A stretch of 64,000 nucleotides of DNA from Elusimicrobiota bacterium (GTDB taxonomy: Bacteria > Elusimicrobiota > Elusimicrobia > FEN-1173): the NCBI GenBank assembly GCA_016714745.1, contig JADKCG010000004.1, positions 82,784 to 146,783 on the forward strand. The letters run 5' to 3'. The notes beneath the pieces are model-generated. The model was not told the origin of the DNA. It did no database searches and worked only from the letters and a program-made list of their open reading frames with translations. Positions 44,469-53,810 of the stretch are shown in pieces (the first letter of the stretch is position 1; each line of letters opens with the position of its first letter). The translations under genes and the position numbers were made by a program.

Positions 44469-45878
44469 TTATCTGCCCGCCGCGCGCTCAAAGAGAGAAA
44501 CGCTTTCGATGTGGGCGGTTTGGGGAAAGAGATCCACGGGGACGGACCGCTTTAAATGGTATCCCCCTGTCGAAAGGTACTGGGCGTCTCGCGCCAACGT
44601 GCCGGGATCGCAGGAGACATAGACGATGCGTTGCGGGCCCGCCCGCATGACGAATTTTAACACGCTCTTGTCACATCCCGCCCGGGGCGGGTCGAGGAGG
44701 ACCACGGCGGGTTTATCTTTCACCAATGCCCGCGCCAGCACCAATTCGCATTGCCCCTGTCGAAATCTGACATTGGGAACCTTGTTCAGTTCCAGGCTTT
44801 CGATGCCATCACGAACGGCTTGGGCATTTTCTTCCACGGCCCACACGAGTTTGGCTTTCCGGGCCAACAGTTGACCCATGGCGCCGACGCCGGCGTAGAG
44901 TTCCCAAACAACGTCGAGGGCCCCCACGGCGGCCATGTCGACGGCTAAGGTGTAAAGCTTTTCCGCCATGGCGTGGTTCACTTGGAAGAACGCCCCCGGC
45001 GAAAGGCGGAATCTTAGCCCCAATAGTTTTTCTTCCAGGTGGGTTTTCCCCGCCAAGAGTTTCCAACGCGGGCCAAGAACGACGTTCCCCGGACGGTCGT
45101 TGATGTTGTGAAAAACACTTGTCACGAAAGGGCAGGTTTTTCGGAGATCATGGGCAAACGCGGCCATGTCCAACCCGTCTGATGATGTGGTCACGGGGGC
45201 CACCAGCGTTTCTCCCGTGGAAGCGGTGCGAACCAAAAGATGTCTGAGCCAGCCTGTTTCTGTCGTGGGGTCGTAGAGGGAGACGTCCCGTTCAGCAAAC
45301 CACTCCCGTGCGGCCCGAACCGCCAGGTCAAAGCGCTCGTTTTGCACCGGGCAATTTTCAAGGGGGACGACGGTGTGGGACCCGGGCGCGTAAAACCCGG
45401 CCACAATTTTACCCTCGGCGTTCCGGGCGAAAGGGACCAACCCCTTGTTGCGATAGCGCCAGGCTCCGTCCGGAGAAGAGGCCGAAACGGTTTCTTGAAC
45501 GTTCGGTTGTGCGATCTTTCCGACACGCTGGAGCGTTTCGAGAAGGAGTGTTCTCTTTCCCTCGGCTTGAGACGCGGAATGGAGATGTTGCCAATCGCAT
45601 CCGCCGCACACCTGTTGAGGGGCGCGGCCCGGCTTAAAGAAAAGCGGGCAACGGGGTTCCCTTCTCTGGGGGGACGGATCTGTGATTTCCCCAATCCACC
45701 CACGAGCAAAGGAATTTTCCTTGCGGAGGGAAGAAAAAATCACACGATCTCCCGGCGCGCCAAAAGGCACAAACACCACTTGGCCGGGCCGGCTGGGGTC
45801 AACGGAAGGCAGTCGAGCCACAGCGTCGCCGCCCAGGGCGAGCCGTTCAAGAAGAACCGGATCGGAGGGGTTCATCAC
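44469..45878 (-). CDS. 23S rRNA (uracil-5-)-methyltransferase, RlmD/RumA family
   Basis: 469 residues. A TRAM-like N-terminal domain is followed by a cysteine cluster (CPLFFKPGRAPQQVCGGCDW) able to hold a 4Fe-4S cluster, the SAM-binding VWELYAGVGAMGQLLA and the catalytic VSCDPGTLARD with LLDPPRAGC. The family methylates uracil C5 in rRNA or tRNA; which base is not predictable here. ATG at 45878 or 45875. mfd begins 28 bases later, suggesting joint transcription. Confidence 0.88.
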   Translation of the reverse strand: MMNPSDPVLLERLALGGDAVARLPSVDPSRPGQVVFVPFGAPGDRVIFSSLRKENSFARGWIGEITDPSPQRREPRCPLFFKPGRAPQQVCGGCDWQHLHSASQAEGKRTLLLETLQRVGKIAQPNVQETVSASSPDGAWRYRNKGLVPFARNAEGKIVAGFYAPGSHTVVPLENCPVQNERFDLAVRAAREWFAERDVSLYDPTTETGWLRHLLVRTASTGETLVAPVTTSSDGLDMAAFAHDLRKTCPFVTSVFHNINDRPGNVVLGPRWKLLAGKTHLEEKLLGLRFRLSPGAFFQVNHAMAEKLYTLAVDMAAVGALDVVWELYAGVGAMGQLLARKAKLVWAVEENAQAVRDGIESLELNKVPNVRFRQGQCELVLARALVKDKPAVVLLDPPRAGCDKSVLKFVMRAGPQRIVYVSCDPGTLARDAQYLSTGGYHLKRSVPVDLFPQTAHIESVSLFERAAGR

Positions 45879-45881
45879 GAA

Positions 45882-46169
45882 TTACAAGAAGAATTCAAGC
45901 GCTTCATATCCGGTCATGCCGGGCTTGACGCCCATCTCTGTGGCGGCGGCGCTCACCGCCACGACGGGCGCGGCCAACAGGTCGTCCACCGTTTTGACCC
46001 CGCGCACGAGGGCGGCCGGGGCGTTGACTTTGTCCGCTGTTCGGAGGTCTAAATAGCCACACATCACAAACCCTTTCGGGCCCCTCGCTAGAACAATCGG
46101 CGCTCCGGGCAAATCGATTTCAATGCCCTCGCCCTTCCTTCCGTCCATCTCGATCGCGCGTGTTTTCAT
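45882..46169 (-). CDS. DUF1805 (YunC-like) protein
   Basis: 95 residues. The sequence APIVLARGPKGFVMCGYLDL and KPGMTGYEALEFF matches the small DUF1805 family, of unknown role. The start at 46169 has GGAGGG upstream. It is divergent from the giant gene on the other strand and three bases before the methyltransferase gene on its own. Confidence 0.75.
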   Translation of the reverse strand: MKTRAIEMDGRKGEGIEIDLPGAPIVLARGPKGFVMCGYLDLRTADKVNAPAALVRGVKTVDDLLAAPVVAVSAAATEMGVKPGMTGYEALEFFL

Positions 46170-46242
46170 AAACCCTCCATCCGCCAAAAAAACTGTTACA
46201 AGAAATTTACAAGTTCTTAAGAAGATCTTTCGACCAAATCAT

Positions 46243-46248
46243 TATACT
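46243..46248 (+). promoter_or_regulatory. Candidate -10 box just before the giant gene
   Basis: TATACT ends ten bases before ATG 46258 and no ribosome binding site follows, so a start of transcription three to five bases from the ATG is likely. No good -35 hexamer is visible. Confidence 0.4.
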
Positions 46249-46257
46249 AAAGACACA

Positions 46258-49200
46258 ATGATTCGTTTTCGACGGGTAGGGACCGCCTTCGTCGTCGGGG
46301 TTCACTTCCTTACGAATGTTGCGGCGACGCACGCCGTCGAAAAGAGCCTCTGGAAGGAACGGCGTGATGCGGTCAATCGAGCGTCGCATTACGCGCGACA
46401 CTTTTCTCCCGCCCAGGCCCCGATGTCCTGGACGCACATCCCTTTCGACGGGGGATCAATACCCTCCCAGCCCCCGTCGACTTTAAAGCACCTCGCCTTG
46501 CCGTTCGACGTGGCGTCGGCGGTTCTCCCCTACGGGGCGATGGGCGAGGTTCAGGAAGGGCGCCGGGGGGCGCCCGTGGTCTTCCTGATTCAAGACGTTC
46601 ACGGCAACGCGGGCGCCCAAAAGAATATCGGCGGGTTATTGGGAGCACTCTCCTCCCACGAAGTGACCATGACCGGTGTCGAAGGCGCCTGGGTGCCCTT
46701 TGATCTGTCAGCCTACCATCGACCCTCTTCCTTAAAAGCGGTTTCGCTTGTGTCCGAGGCTCTGCGCGCCGCGGGCCGGCTGAGTGGGGCGGAGTGGGCC
46801 GCTCTGACCTCCCCCGTTCCCCCGACCTTGGTGGGGGTTGAATCCTCTGACCTCTATCGCTCAAACGTGGCCGCCGCCCGAGACTGTGTCGTCCGCCGGC
46901 CCCTCGTGGCAACGTTTCTGAACAAACTCAACGACGCGCTTCAAACCCAAAAAGACCGTTATTACTCGCCCCCACTTAAATCCTTCGATCTTCACGTAAA
47001 AGAGTACCAGTCAGGCCGAGAAGGTTTAGCCGCTTATTGTCGATCTCTGTCCCTTATCCCCGAGGCCGGTGCCTTGTCGGGGGCGCAGGTTAAAAAATTC
47101 TTAATAGCCATGGAATGGGAATCTCGATTGAATTTTGACAAAGTCGAGGTTGAACGTCAGGCGCTGATGGACAGATTGGCTCAAGACCTGGATCAGCGCG
47201 CACTGAAAACCCTGCTTTCCCATGCGGTGGCCTATCGCACTGGAAAACAGACGAACGGAGACTTCTTTTCTTATTTAAAAACGCTTTGTTTGAAAACAAA
47301 CATTTCGTTGGCTTCGTATCCATCCTTTGCCGATTACATTTCGTATGTGGGAGTGGTCCAATCGATTTGTCGGGTGGATTTCTTAAACGAACTCACGGCT
47401 TGGGAAAATGATCTGGGGTCAGTCCTTGCCCATACGCCCGAAGAACGTGGCCTCCTGGCCATGGACCGGGACGCTTCCCTCTTACGTCAGTTGTTGGAAA
47501 ATGAGATGTCCCCTGAAGCCTGGGCCCTGTTCCGTCAACGGCGAAACGAGATCGTTTCCCTCCCCGCCCGTCTTCGGGGGTTTGGCGATTTTCAGGACCC
47601 GCCGGAGGGGATGTCTCTTTTTATTCGCGCCCATGAAGATTTTTGTCGTTTGGCCTTGGAAAGGAACGGCGCTTTGGTTTCAAATTTTCTGCGTCAAGTG
47701 GAAACAAACAAGGCCACCAAAGCAATCCTCGTCACCGGCGGTTTTCATACGCCCGGTCTCCAATCGGAACTTGCAAAACGCGGATGTCCCACCATTGTCC
47801 TTACCCCCCGAATCGAAAAAGTCGAAGGCAAACCCCTGGACGTTTTCGCCCGCGACCCTCTTCCCTTTGATCAGTTGTTTGCGGGAAAACCCATTAGCCT
47901 TTCCCCGGAATTGATGTTGGGGAATCCCAAAGGAAGAGCATTTTTTGACCTCCTCATTGCGGCCGAAAACGCGATTTTGAATCCCGATTCCGAACCAAAG
48001 GGTGATGATCCGGGCGTGAAAGCCATGACCTATCAAAAAAACGGGGGGGTGCGATTAACCCTAAAGAACGGTGGGGCGGTGCTGGCCGGGCTTTCCAATG
48101 AGGTGCCTAAAAACCATATTCCATCAGAAACCTATGTGCTCTCCAATGGCCATTCGATTTCTGTTTTCTTGCCAGAGCAGGAAATCGGGGTGTGGGATTG
48201 GATTTCAACGAAGCTCACCCATTATATGAAACAAGCCTTCTCCTCTTTATCCGACGCCTTTCACCGGTCAGCCAATCGGCAAGACTGGAACAAATTCGGA
48301 TTTTCCCTGAGACGATTATTTCATTTGCTTTTCCCTCTTCCCATGATCGCCCGGATGACGATCATGCCGTTCGGGTCAAATGGCCCTGTGGAGGTGTGGA
48401 CGTCTTACTGGAATTTGGGAATGCGAAGCATGGCGGGCCGGAGAGGATACAACAGCGGCATCGACAGTTTCTTTGAGTCATTTTTTCAAAAGATAGATCC
48501 GAAATCACGCCTGTTGGATGTGGGGGGGGGCGCCGGCTATTTCGGAGATATCGCTTTAAAAATCTCGCCGGAATTTTCGGTGGTGGAACTTGATGTCGCC
48601 CGTGTGCCTGAAAAATCTCGGTTTCGAGGGTTGCAATACGTCCGGGCCTATGCCGAAAGAATGCCTTTTCAGAATGGTTCGTTTGATGGGGTGGTGGATT
48701 CGTATTCGTTGGCGTACACGGACATCGCAAAATCCATTGACGAGATGTTTCGGGTATTGAAACCCGGTGGAAAGGCGGCCCTCTTGCTCCACTCTCCCGA
48801 CTCCGATCTCGTCAATGGATCCAAAAACAACCACGCCTCTCTTGTTCGTCATGGGTGGGATGAAACGATTTTGTTTAAAATTGAAGAGTTTTTGAAAAGG
48901 ACAACGCCAGCGGAAAGAAAAAAAGAACTGATCTCTGAATTTGTCCAGATCTATAGTCAGTTTATGGAAGAGGGGATCTCCGAAGAACAGGGGGGACTGG
49001 ATTCGATGGCCGGTCCCTTGGATATTCTGGCCAACCTTCTTTTCGACCGAGCGGACAGGGCCGCCTCTCTCGTGGAGCTCTACCGTGTTTCCTTTTCGGT
49101 TTGGCATGAGTTGTTTAAGGCCGCGGATCAAGTGCCGACCAACAAAGACGACGTGGCCCGGCTCTTTACTCAAGCGGGATTTGTCGTCGATCGCCTTGAG

Positions 49201-52200
49201 GTTTTTCGCCACGATGGATTTTCCCAGGGGTGGGCGATTGAACTGACAAAACCCCGAAATTCAGATGCGGGTGAAAACAGAAACGACATTGAGTTTGTGA
49301 AAGAAGAGAATGCCGATGGTTATCGAATTATGGCCAACAATAGAAGAGTTGGAATTATTAATTTTACTGTGACTGACAGTTACATTGTTTTGAAAAGAGT
49401 ATTGATTTCGGTGAAGGGACAGGGATATGGTACTGCCGCTGTCCTCAAGGTTGCGAAAATGGCCGGTCAAATTGAGTCTCCGGCGAAAGACTTGATGGGA
49501 CGTCCTTGCCCACTTGTAGTGACTCACATAACGAATCCTTGGACGTTTAAGTTATTGAAGGGGGGGATTTTTGAGACTGGAAGCATGCAAATTGTTGAGG
49601 CGTTTGCGGGCACTAAATTTCAAAAGGAAACGGCATGGCGAGACCCTTTTAAAGAGGCTGACATTGAATTTCTTCAGCTCACCGGGGGCCTGAATATCAA
49701 CCCGGAAAGCGATCGCTATGACCGATATTTTCATGCGTGGGGTGTTCTGCGCCCAGAATTTAATAAGCGTTCAGCTGTTTTGGAAACCCCGATAAAAGGC
49801 CCGCTCCCATTTAATGGGAGGGATCAGGCAGATGTCAAATTCACCAGCCATCGTGAAGGGGGCCGAATAAAATTAAATATGTTGAACTCCCTTGGGAATA
49901 TAATCGGTTCTTTGGAAATACTCGGTTATCGGGGCGAGGTGACACTGATTAACATCAGAACAACATCCGACCAGCAAGGACAGGTCCTTTCTCTGTTGGA
50001 GGAAGCGGCGCGGATCGCCTTGTTTCCAGGGGGAGAGGGGCGAATCTTTATCCCCCGGGTGGGTGACAAGGAAATTTTATCGGCGGCCCTGTCTATGTTC
50101 GACCGGCTTTCCCTTTTTGTCGCTAAGAGCCATTTTGCGCGGTCGTTGAAGTCGATCCAATGGAACGATCGCGTTGATCCAAGAAAGGAGGAAAATTTAT
50201 TCGGTTTATTGAGAGAAAACAATCAAATCGTCGATATTTGCGGGACCCTCTCGGAGCAAACACGGCAGGGGCTCTGGGGGCCGGCGAATAATTTTCATGG
50301 GGCATCTAACGGCCGGGTGTTCAGGCCGAACTCCGATGTCGAGATAGTTGAAGATAAAGCAAACGGTATTGACAAGTATCAGATTCGATATCTGGGGCGG
50401 GAAGTGGGGAAAATGGACGTTGGGATAGAAGAAGATGTTGTAACTTTAAGGCATGTGGAAGTGTTTCCGGAGTATAGAGGTCGGTCTTTCAGCCGAATTG
50501 GATTCACGGCGATTCTACACTTTGCAAAACTTTCGGCCAGAATTTTATTGCCGAAACAAAACAGTTCTAAACAGGCTGTCCCTATTGAAGGATATAACGT
50601 TGCCAATCCCTCTGTTTATAAGTTTGCCGCAATGTTGTTTACCCCGGGCACTCTGGAAATCGAAGAAGTGGATTCTTCTAATGAAACACGCTCTGCCCCT
50701 CTTTGGAAAAAAACAATTCGGGAAGGAGACTCACGTTTCGCCTTTTTAACCGGCCCTGGAAATATTGGCCAAGATGGCCAATATTTGACTCGGTTTCATT
50801 TGCGAGGGGTTTTAGTTGATGAAATCTTCCGCGCCGCCAGAGGGGACTACACGAAAACCTCCCTCCCTGTTCTGGCTCGTCAACAGGCTCCGCCCGATTC
50901 CACAAAAAAAATGGGTTTCACTGTGGACAGATCTGGACTCGCGCTGGGTGTAGGTTTAGCAGATGCGTCGGGGAAAAGGTTCGCGGGCGCGACGGTGGAG
51001 GGAAAACGAGGGGCGATTGAATTGAGGAATATCTCGGTTGAGCCGGGGGACCCGTTATTTGCCCGTGAATTATTGGCCGGGGCCGTGAAAGAATTTCTTC
51101 TGCTAAAGGGGCAAGGGCGTGTTTTGTTGTGCAAAGTGAAGGACCCGCACATGAAGCGGGCGGCGAAGGAACTGTTTGGAGACAACCTCGTCCTGGCCCG
51201 AAGTGGATTTGGCCGTTCCCTTTCCCACGGGCCTTGGAAAGACGCCCTTGATCCAGCATCGTATGAAATCAATGGGCTTTTAGATGATCCAACCATCGAA
51301 CTGGACCTGGCCGGTTCCTTAACGCCCGGGGCCCGCGAATCTCTCTGGCCGAACGAAGAACTCCCTGCTCTTGTAACGGCAGACGCCTCTCTCCCCGTCC
51401 CGAAAGTGATTTTTACTAAAAAGGTTACACACGGAATGGGTGGAGATTCTAAATATGGAATTCGCGAGAACGATTTTTATAACGTGTTGATCGACGGACA
51501 AGTCGTCGGCACAGCCAATTTTTTTGAAACGTCCAGAAGAGTTGTCGTGAATTTATTGATCATCAATGAAGAGCTTCGGGGGAACGGGTTTGCAAAAGAC
51601 GTGTATTCCGAACTTGCGAAGAGGGCGTCTCTTATTCTAAATCCTGCAACCAACAGCGATGGGGTTCCGGTCCCATTGAGAGGGAGGATCACAGAGAATC
51701 CCATCGCATACAGGTTGAGAGCGGCTAACTACGCCCCTGGGACCATCGAAGTCCTTGATGTGGGAAATTGGGTATCTAATGAGAGTTTTGACACTGATCC
51801 GGATTGGAGTATGGCGGCCAAGCAAGGATCAGACGAATTTAATCAATTGATTGGAGCAAGCAACGTGTACAGTGAAGGCCCCCGAAAGGGAAAGTATGAA
51901 CGGCTCTTTGATAGTCAGGGCTCAATTGAGGAAAGCGTTCTCTTGCTGGCTCATCAAGAGTTTCTTCAGAGGCAGTTGTCCCTCCCGCTGGCGCCAGAAA
52001 CAGAAAAAAGAACTTCTTTTGGCCTTTTCGGATTGAGTCTTGGTGGTTCATTAGAGCCGTTTACTGGTTTCTTTTTTGGAGTGCTTTTTGTTGTGCTCGC
52101 AATTTACAAAGACAAGCTCATGGGGGGGGTGAAAGACCGCGGCCCGCCCTGGGCAACCAAATTTTTAGGTTCGGTCGTTCCCGACCTTTCTGATCTCCTG

Positions 52201-53493
52201 CCCGCGATCGCCCTAATAGCCAATAAATTCCTTGGGTTAGCCCGAACGGAAACGATTCGTATATTGCGTCGGTTTTTGGGGCCGAACACGTTTCGCCAAC
52301 GTGGGGAACCTAGATTTTTTGGATGGAGCTTAACCGACATGCTTTCGGAAATGGGGTTTGTTGACGTAGAATTAATTAAAGGGGCTAATGATGCCATCCT
52401 GGTGACAGGGGGTAAATCAGAATCCAAACCCACCGAGTTATTCCCGGGGATCACTGTTAAGCAACGGTCGGCGCTGGATTCGCTCTCTGAAGAGGAAAAA
52501 AGACTTTTGACAGAGGCATTGGTGAGTCTCATGCCAAAAGCGAGCGATATGAGAGGAGTCGAGGTCTCTGTGGGACCGATCCCTTTGACAACGGCCGAGG
52601 TTAAAGGGAAGGCGATGGGAAATGAGAATGAAAGGGTTTCAGGTGACTCCCCCAATGAAATGGGGCAAAAGTTGTTGGACCCATCAGTGAATTCCATCGT
52701 TTGGGCAGGACTCCTCGCTCTGCAACCGTTGGGGGAGCAGTCTCTCTATCGGGCAGTTGATGGGGCGGTTATAATGGGAAATCCCGAAATTGCTGGTGCC
52801 GCCCTGGCGGCTTTGGATGACGGTCTGCGGTACCCTCATGGGCCCGATCAGGGGAAGATCGCTGAAGTCATTTCTGCTTTAACAAAAGGGGGCGGGGAAG
52901 GGGCCCTTCAACAGGCGCAGTCTTTTGCTGACTCATACAATACGGTTCAATCAGAGTTATTGTTTATCAGGTCGGTGGGGGGGCAGTTACGGGGGAAACA
53001 CGTTCTGTTCGATCTTACAGAGCTTTTCAAGAAAGAACCTTCCGAACAGGATAAGACCCGTCAAACGGAAATTTGGCGAGCTCTCGCGGGGGGGCTGTCC
53101 GCGCTTCGTCAGGACCAGAAAAACCAGACTCGTTTTATGTTTATCGTTAGAGACCAAGCGGTATCGCGTGAACAGGTTGAGTCGATGCTCGGAAAAATGT
53201 TGCCCACATGGGATATTCGACGATATTTTAATGGGGACAGTCTATTACTGGCTTCCGAAGACGAATCCTCTCGCTTTTTTACGGAGAAAAAATTTATTTT
53301 GGGCGCGTTAAGAGCGTGGCGTCCGGCCTGGAGAGGGCCGGTTCAATTGGTTGGTTTTGACGCTAAGTCTTTGCTGGAAACGGAAACAGTTCTTACCGAA
53401 TGGGGAGCCGAATTGGTCCCCTTACCCACCTTGTTGGACAAGGCCATTGAGAGGATTATTAAAAAACTAGAATTTGTGAGCGTTTCAGCTTAA
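46258..53493 (+). CDS. Giant mosaic protein (2412 aa) with signal peptide, methyltransferase and repeated modules
   Basis: Residues 1-26 look like a signal peptide. An N-terminal domain (~30-600) contains VVFLIQDVHGNAGAQKNIGG (~108) and KAILVTGGFHTPGLQSEL (~490). A class I methyltransferase domain (~730-1000) has LLDVGGGAGYFGDIA (~750). Then modules alternate: G1 (~1020-1180), X1 (~1190-1320), G2 (~1365-1530), X2 (~1550-1690), G3 (~1725-1890). The G modules resemble GNAT acetyltransferases (RGRSFSRIGF, RGNGFAKDVY). A membrane span (GFFFGVLFVVLAIYKDKL, ~1930) precedes a C-terminal region of ~450 residues of unknown fold. A nine-G run falls in the methyltransferase glycine motif. Function unknown; cellular place uncertain because both a signal and enzyme-like domains occur. 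Confidence 0.8.
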   Translation: MIRFRRVGTAFVVGVHFLTNVAATHAVEKSLWKERRDAVNRASHYARHFSPAQAPMSWTHIPFDGGSIPSQPPSTLKHLALPFDVASAVLPYGAMGEVQEGRRGAPVVFLIQDVHGNAGAQKNIGGLLGALSSHEVTMTGVEGAWVPFDLSAYHRPSSLKAVSLVSEALRAAGRLSGAEWAALTSPVPPTLVGVESSDLYRSNVAAARDCVVRRPLVATFLNKLNDALQTQKDRYYSPPLKSFDLHVKEYQSGREGLAAYCRSLSLIPEAGALSGAQVKKFLIAMEWESRLNFDKVEVERQALMDRLAQDLDQRALKTLLSHAVAYRTGKQTNGDFFSYLKTLCLKTNISLASYPSFADYISYVGVVQSICRVDFLNELTAWENDLGSVLAHTPEERGLLAMDRDASLLRQLLENEMSPEAWALFRQRRNEIVSLPARLRGFGDFQDPPEGMSLFIRAHEDFCRLALERNGALVSNFLRQVETNKATKAILVTGGFHTPGLQSELAKRGCPTIVLTPRIEKVEGKPLDVFARDPLPFDQLFAGKPISLSPELMLGNPKGRAFFDLLIAAENAILNPDSEPKGDDPGVKAMTYQKNGGVRLTLKNGGAVLAGLSNEVPKNHIPSETYVLSNGHSISVFLPEQEIGVWDWISTKLTHYMKQAFSSLSDAFHRSANRQDWNKFGFSLRRLFHLLFPLPMIARMTIMPFGSNGPVEVWTSYWNLGMRSMAGRRGYNSGIDSFFESFFQKIDPKSRLLDVGGGAGYFGDIALKISPEFSVVELDVARVPEKSRFRGLQYVRAYAERMPFQNGSFDGVVDSYSLAYTDIAKSIDEMFRVLKPGGKAALLLHSPDSDLVNGSKNNHASLVRHGWDETILFKIEEFLKRTTPAERKKELISEFVQIYSQFMEEGISEEQGGLDSMAGPLDILANLLFDRADRAASLVELYRVSFSVWHELFKAADQVPTNKDDVARLFTQAGFVVDRLEVFRHDGFSQGWAIELTKPRNSDAGENRNDIEFVKEENADGYRIMANNRRVGIINFTVTDSYIVLKRVLISVKGQGYGTAAVLKVAKMAGQIESPAKDLMGRPCPLVVTHITNPWTFKLLKGGIFETGSMQIVEAFAGTKFQKETAWRDPFKEADIEFLQLTGGLNINPESDRYDRYFHAWGVLRPEFNKRSAVLETPIKGPLPFNGRDQADVKFTSHREGGRIKLNMLNSLGNIIGSLEILGYRGEVTLINIRTTSDQQGQVLSLLEEAARIALFPGGEGRIFIPRVGDKEILSAALSMFDRLSLFVAKSHFARSLKSIQWNDRVDPRKEENLFGLLRENNQIVDICGTLSEQTRQGLWGPANNFHGASNGRVFRPNSDVEIVEDKANGIDKYQIRYLGREVGKMDVGIEEDVVTLRHVEVFPEYRGRSFSRIGFTAILHFAKLSARILLPKQNSSKQAVPIEGYNVANPSVYKFAAMLFTPGTLEIEEVDSSNETRSAPLWKKTIREGDSRFAFLTGPGNIGQDGQYLTRFHLRGVLVDEIFRAARGDYTKTSLPVLARQQAPPDSTKKMGFTVDRSGLALGVGLADASGKRFAGATVEGKRGAIELRNISVEPGDPLFARELLAGAVKEFLLLKGQGRVLLCKVKDPHMKRAAKELFGDNLVLARSGFGRSLSHGPWKDALDPASYEINGLLDDPTIELDLAGSLTPGARESLWPNEELPALVTADASLPVPKVIFTKKVTHGMGGDSKYGIRENDFYNVLIDGQVVGTANFFETSRRVVVNLLIINEELRGNGFAKDVYSELAKRASLILNPATNSDGVPVPLRGRITENPIAYRLRAANYAPGTIEVLDVGNWVSNESFDTDPDWSMAAKQGSDEFNQLIGASNVYSEGPRKGKYERLFDSQGSIEESVLLLAHQEFLQRQLSLPLAPETEKRTSFGLFGLSLGGSLEPFTGFFFGVLFVVLAIYKDKLMGGVKDRGPPWATKFLGSVVPDLSDLLPAIALIANKFLGLARTETIRILRRFLGPNTFRQRGEPRFFGWSLTDMLSEMGFVDVELIKGANDAILVTGGKSESKPTELFPGITVKQRSALDSLSEEEKRLLTEALVSLMPKASDMRGVEVSVGPIPLTTAEVKGKAMGNENERVSGDSPNEMGQKLLDPSVNSIVWAGLLALQPLGEQSLYRAVDGAVIMGNPEIAGAALAALDDGLRYPHGPDQGKIAEVISALTKGGGEGALQQAQSFADSYNTVQSELLFIRSVGGQLRGKHVLFDLTELFKKEPSEQDKTRQTEIWRALAGGLSALRQDQKNQTRFMFIVRDQAVSREQVESMLGKMLPTWDIRRYFNGDSLLLASEDESSRFFTEKKFILGALRAWRPAWRGPVQLVGFDAKSLLETETVLTEWGAELVPLPTLLDKAIERIIKKLEFVSVSA

Positions 53494-53656
53494 ACCCGGA
53501 CTTTGCAATAGGCGCGAGCACCGAGATGAAGAAGCCGGCGGCTTTTTCGACGAAAAACGCGAAAGCGTAGCGGTGTCTACGGTTGAGCGTTTTGAGGAAG
53601 AAAAAGTCCCGGATTCTTCGTCGAATGCCGTGTCCTATTGCAAAATCCGGGTTAAA
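53490..53656 (-). mobile_element. Miniature inverted-repeat element, copy C, with TTAAA duplication
   Basis: Element body 53495-53651, again 157 bp, same orientation as copy A. Ends CCCGGACTTTGCAATAGG and CCTATTGCAAAATCCGGG; TTAAA on both sides. The left duplication contains the stop codon of the giant gene, so the insertion left that protein unchanged. The toxin-antitoxin promoter begins about 117 bases to the right. Confidence 0.92.
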
Positions 53657-53772
53657 TAAGGAGTTTGTTAAGGGGTCAGCTCTTGCATTGTCGTATGATA
53701 AGGCAAGACCTGGCCCTGAACACATTTGCGGTTTATCAAAGTGAGCGCCTGAAGGGAGGGGTAAAATAATGA

Positions 53773-53801
53773 TTGACATAAACAATGAAGTAATGTAACA
53801 T
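53773..53801 (+). promoter_or_regulatory. Sigma70-like promoter of the toxin-antitoxin pair
   Basis: TTGACA at 53773-53778, a 17-bp spacer and TAACAT at 53796-53801. The -10 ends ten bases before the antitoxin ATG, so the mRNA leader would be only a few bases. Confidence 0.75.
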
Positions 53802-53804
53802 TGT
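53782..53804. promoter_or_regulatory. Candidate operator (inverted repeat over the -10 box)
   Basis: ACAATG at 53782-53787 and CATTGT at 53799-53804 form an inverted repeat with an 11-base spacer that covers the -10 hexamer. Binding by the AbrB-like antitoxin here would give the usual autorepression of such pairs (inference). Confidence 0.5.
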
Positions 53805-53810
53805 ATTGCT

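Noticed and set aside
46123..46257. Upstream extension of the giant gene to ATG 46123
   Set aside because: It would overlap the divergent DUF1805 gene and its ribosome site, and the signal-peptide-like start and -10 box fit ATG 46258.
37405..53656. CRISPR or retron origin of the 157-bp repeat
   Set aside because: Copies are far apart, in both orientations and flanked by target duplications, with no regular spacers and no reverse transcriptase or cas gene.
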